A stretch of 7,229 nucleotides of DNA from the NCBI GenBank assembly GCA_014804905.1, contig JAAUYX010000064.1, positions 5,816 through 13,044 of the forward strand, in the 5' to 3' direction. The position numbers were made by a program, and so were the translations under genes. The DNA comes from Desulfovibrio sp. (lineage in GTDB: Bacteria; Desulfobacterota; Desulfovibrionia; Desulfovibrionales; Desulfovibrionaceae). The first letter of the stretch is position 1. The number at the start of each line of letters is the position of its first letter. The notes beneath the pieces were generated by a model. It was not told the origin of the DNA. It was given only the letters and a program-made list of their open reading frames with translations, and did not search any database. Shown piece by piece: positions 6,555 through 7,229 of the stretch.

Positions 6555-7229
6555 ATGGCACCAGTCATCATCGCCAAGGATTTGTACAAGTGCTACGCAG
6601 GCTTCGCGCCCGTGCTGCGCGGCGCGAGCCTCGAGGTGGAGGCCGGGGAGATGGTCGCCATCATGGGGCCTTCGGGCTGCGGCAAGTCCACCATGCTCCA
6701 TATCCTCGGGCTGCTCCACGCGCCGGACGCGGGCTCGCTCGAGATTCTCGGCACGGACGTGCTCAAGCTCACCCGCGAGCAGACAGCCGCCTTCCGCCGC
6801 GGGAACCTCGGCTTTGTCATGCAGTCGAGCAACCTTTTCGAGCATTCCACGGTGTTCGAGAATGTGGAATTTCCGCTCATCTATGAAAAGGTTCCGCCGC
6901 AGGAGCGCTGGGAGCGCGTCATCCGCGCGCTGGAGCTGGTGCGCCTTTCCGCCCGCGTCCACTACCGCAGCAACCGCCTTTCCGGCGGCGAGCAGCAGCG
7001 CGTGGCCATTGCGCGCGCCATGGTCAACAATCCGCGCATCCTCCTCGCCGACGAGCCCACCGGCGCGCTTGACGCGAAGACGAGCCGGCTCATCATGGAC
7101 AATTTCCGCGCGCTCTGCCATTCGGGCGGCGTGTCCATGGTCATGGTCACGCATGACCCCAAGATGGCCGAGTTCTGCGACAGCGTGTACACGCTGGAGG
7201 ACGGCGTCCTCCACTGCCGAAAGCACGAG
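6555..7229 (+). CDS. ABC transporter ATP-binding protein, LolD/MacB type (3' end outside window)
   Basis: The frame opens at ATG 6555 and runs without a stop to the last base, giving 225 residues; since LolD-type ATPases are about 220-235 residues, almost all the protein is present. Motifs in order: Walker A GPSGCGKST (38-46), Q-loop Q90, signature LSGGEQQ (142-148), Walker B ILLADEP (162-168; D166, catalytic E167), D-loop GALD (170-173), and switch His H200 in MVTHD. All catalytic residues are intact, so it should be an active ATPase. The context ILADEPTGALD and the LolD-like spacing place it in the MacB/LolD/FtsE group, the expected partner of the upstream permease. AAGGTGAAGC provides a modest SD, and the gap to the permease stop is 11 bases. 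It is very likely co-transcribed with the permease from the promoter at about 5250. Confidence 0.93.
   Translation, partial: MAPVIIAKDLYKCYAGFAPVLRGASLEVEAGEMVAIMGPSGCGKSTMLHILGLLHAPDAGSLEILGTDVLKLTREQTAAFRRGNLGFVMQSSNLFEHSTVFENVEFPLIYEKVPPQERWERVIRALELVRLSARVHYRSNRLSGGEQQRVAIARAMVNNPRILLADEPTGALDAKTSRLIMDNFRALCHSGGVSMVMVTHDPKMAEFCDSVYTLEDGVLHCRKHE

Noticed and set aside
4015..6561. An 848-codon open frame on the minus strand opposite the GT2 and permease genes
   Set aside because: It is rich in His, Ala, Arg and Glu with low-complexity character, and crosses the intergenic gap and both sense genes. It is a by-product of strong G/C third-position bias; the sense strand has clear motifs and SD sites.
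1..7229. CRISPR, transposase, integrase, tRNA, rRNA or toxin-antitoxin genes
   Set aside because: Looked for on both strands; no spaced repeats, recombinase motifs or RNA gene signatures were seen.

Overview
This 7.2-kb window comes from a GC-rich, densely packed bacterial chromosome (roughly two-thirds G+C by eye, not computed). The genes carry strong G/C third-position bias and have SD-type ribosome binding sites, short gaps and 4-base gene overlaps. The protein set (an inner-membrane FUSC transporter, envelope glycosyltransferases, and a MacB/Lol-type ABC transporter) fits a Gram-negative. The style of the sequence recalls Desulfovibrio-like sulfate reducers, but that taxonomic guess is inference with low confidence. 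I see no mobile elements, CRISPR arrays, tRNA or rRNA.

Layout: (1) 1-537, + strand, is the 3' end of a FUSC-family membrane protein gene. (2) 557-2349, - strand, is a two-gene operon convergent with it. A polysaccharide deacetylase-like protein comes first, then an alkaline-phosphatase-superfamily phosphodiesterase, joined by a GTGA overlap. (3) 2350-2462 is a divergent control region with a candidate promoter and inverted repeats. (4) 2463-5220, + strand, is a three-gene operon: a GT4 glycosyltransferase, a small secreted protein of unknown function (ATGA overlap), and a membrane-bound GT2 glycosyltransferase resembling ceramide glucosyltransferases. (5) 5221-5352 is a gap with a strong sigma70-like promoter and a hairpin-bearing leader. 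(6) 5353 to the window end holds an ABC transporter permease and its ATPase; the ATPase is cut by the window edge.

The middle five genes together suggest making and trimming a sugar-containing envelope molecule (glycolipid or surface glycan): two glycosyltransferases, a CE4-like deacetylase, a phosphodiesterase-fold enzyme and an exported small protein. The MacB/Lol-type transporter probably has its own promoter and could handle a lipid, lipoprotein or peptide; a functional link to the glycosyltransferases rests only on adjacency. Nothing here is clearly a new defence or mobile system. The least explained items are the exported 148-residue protein and the GT2 enzyme with eroded family motifs.
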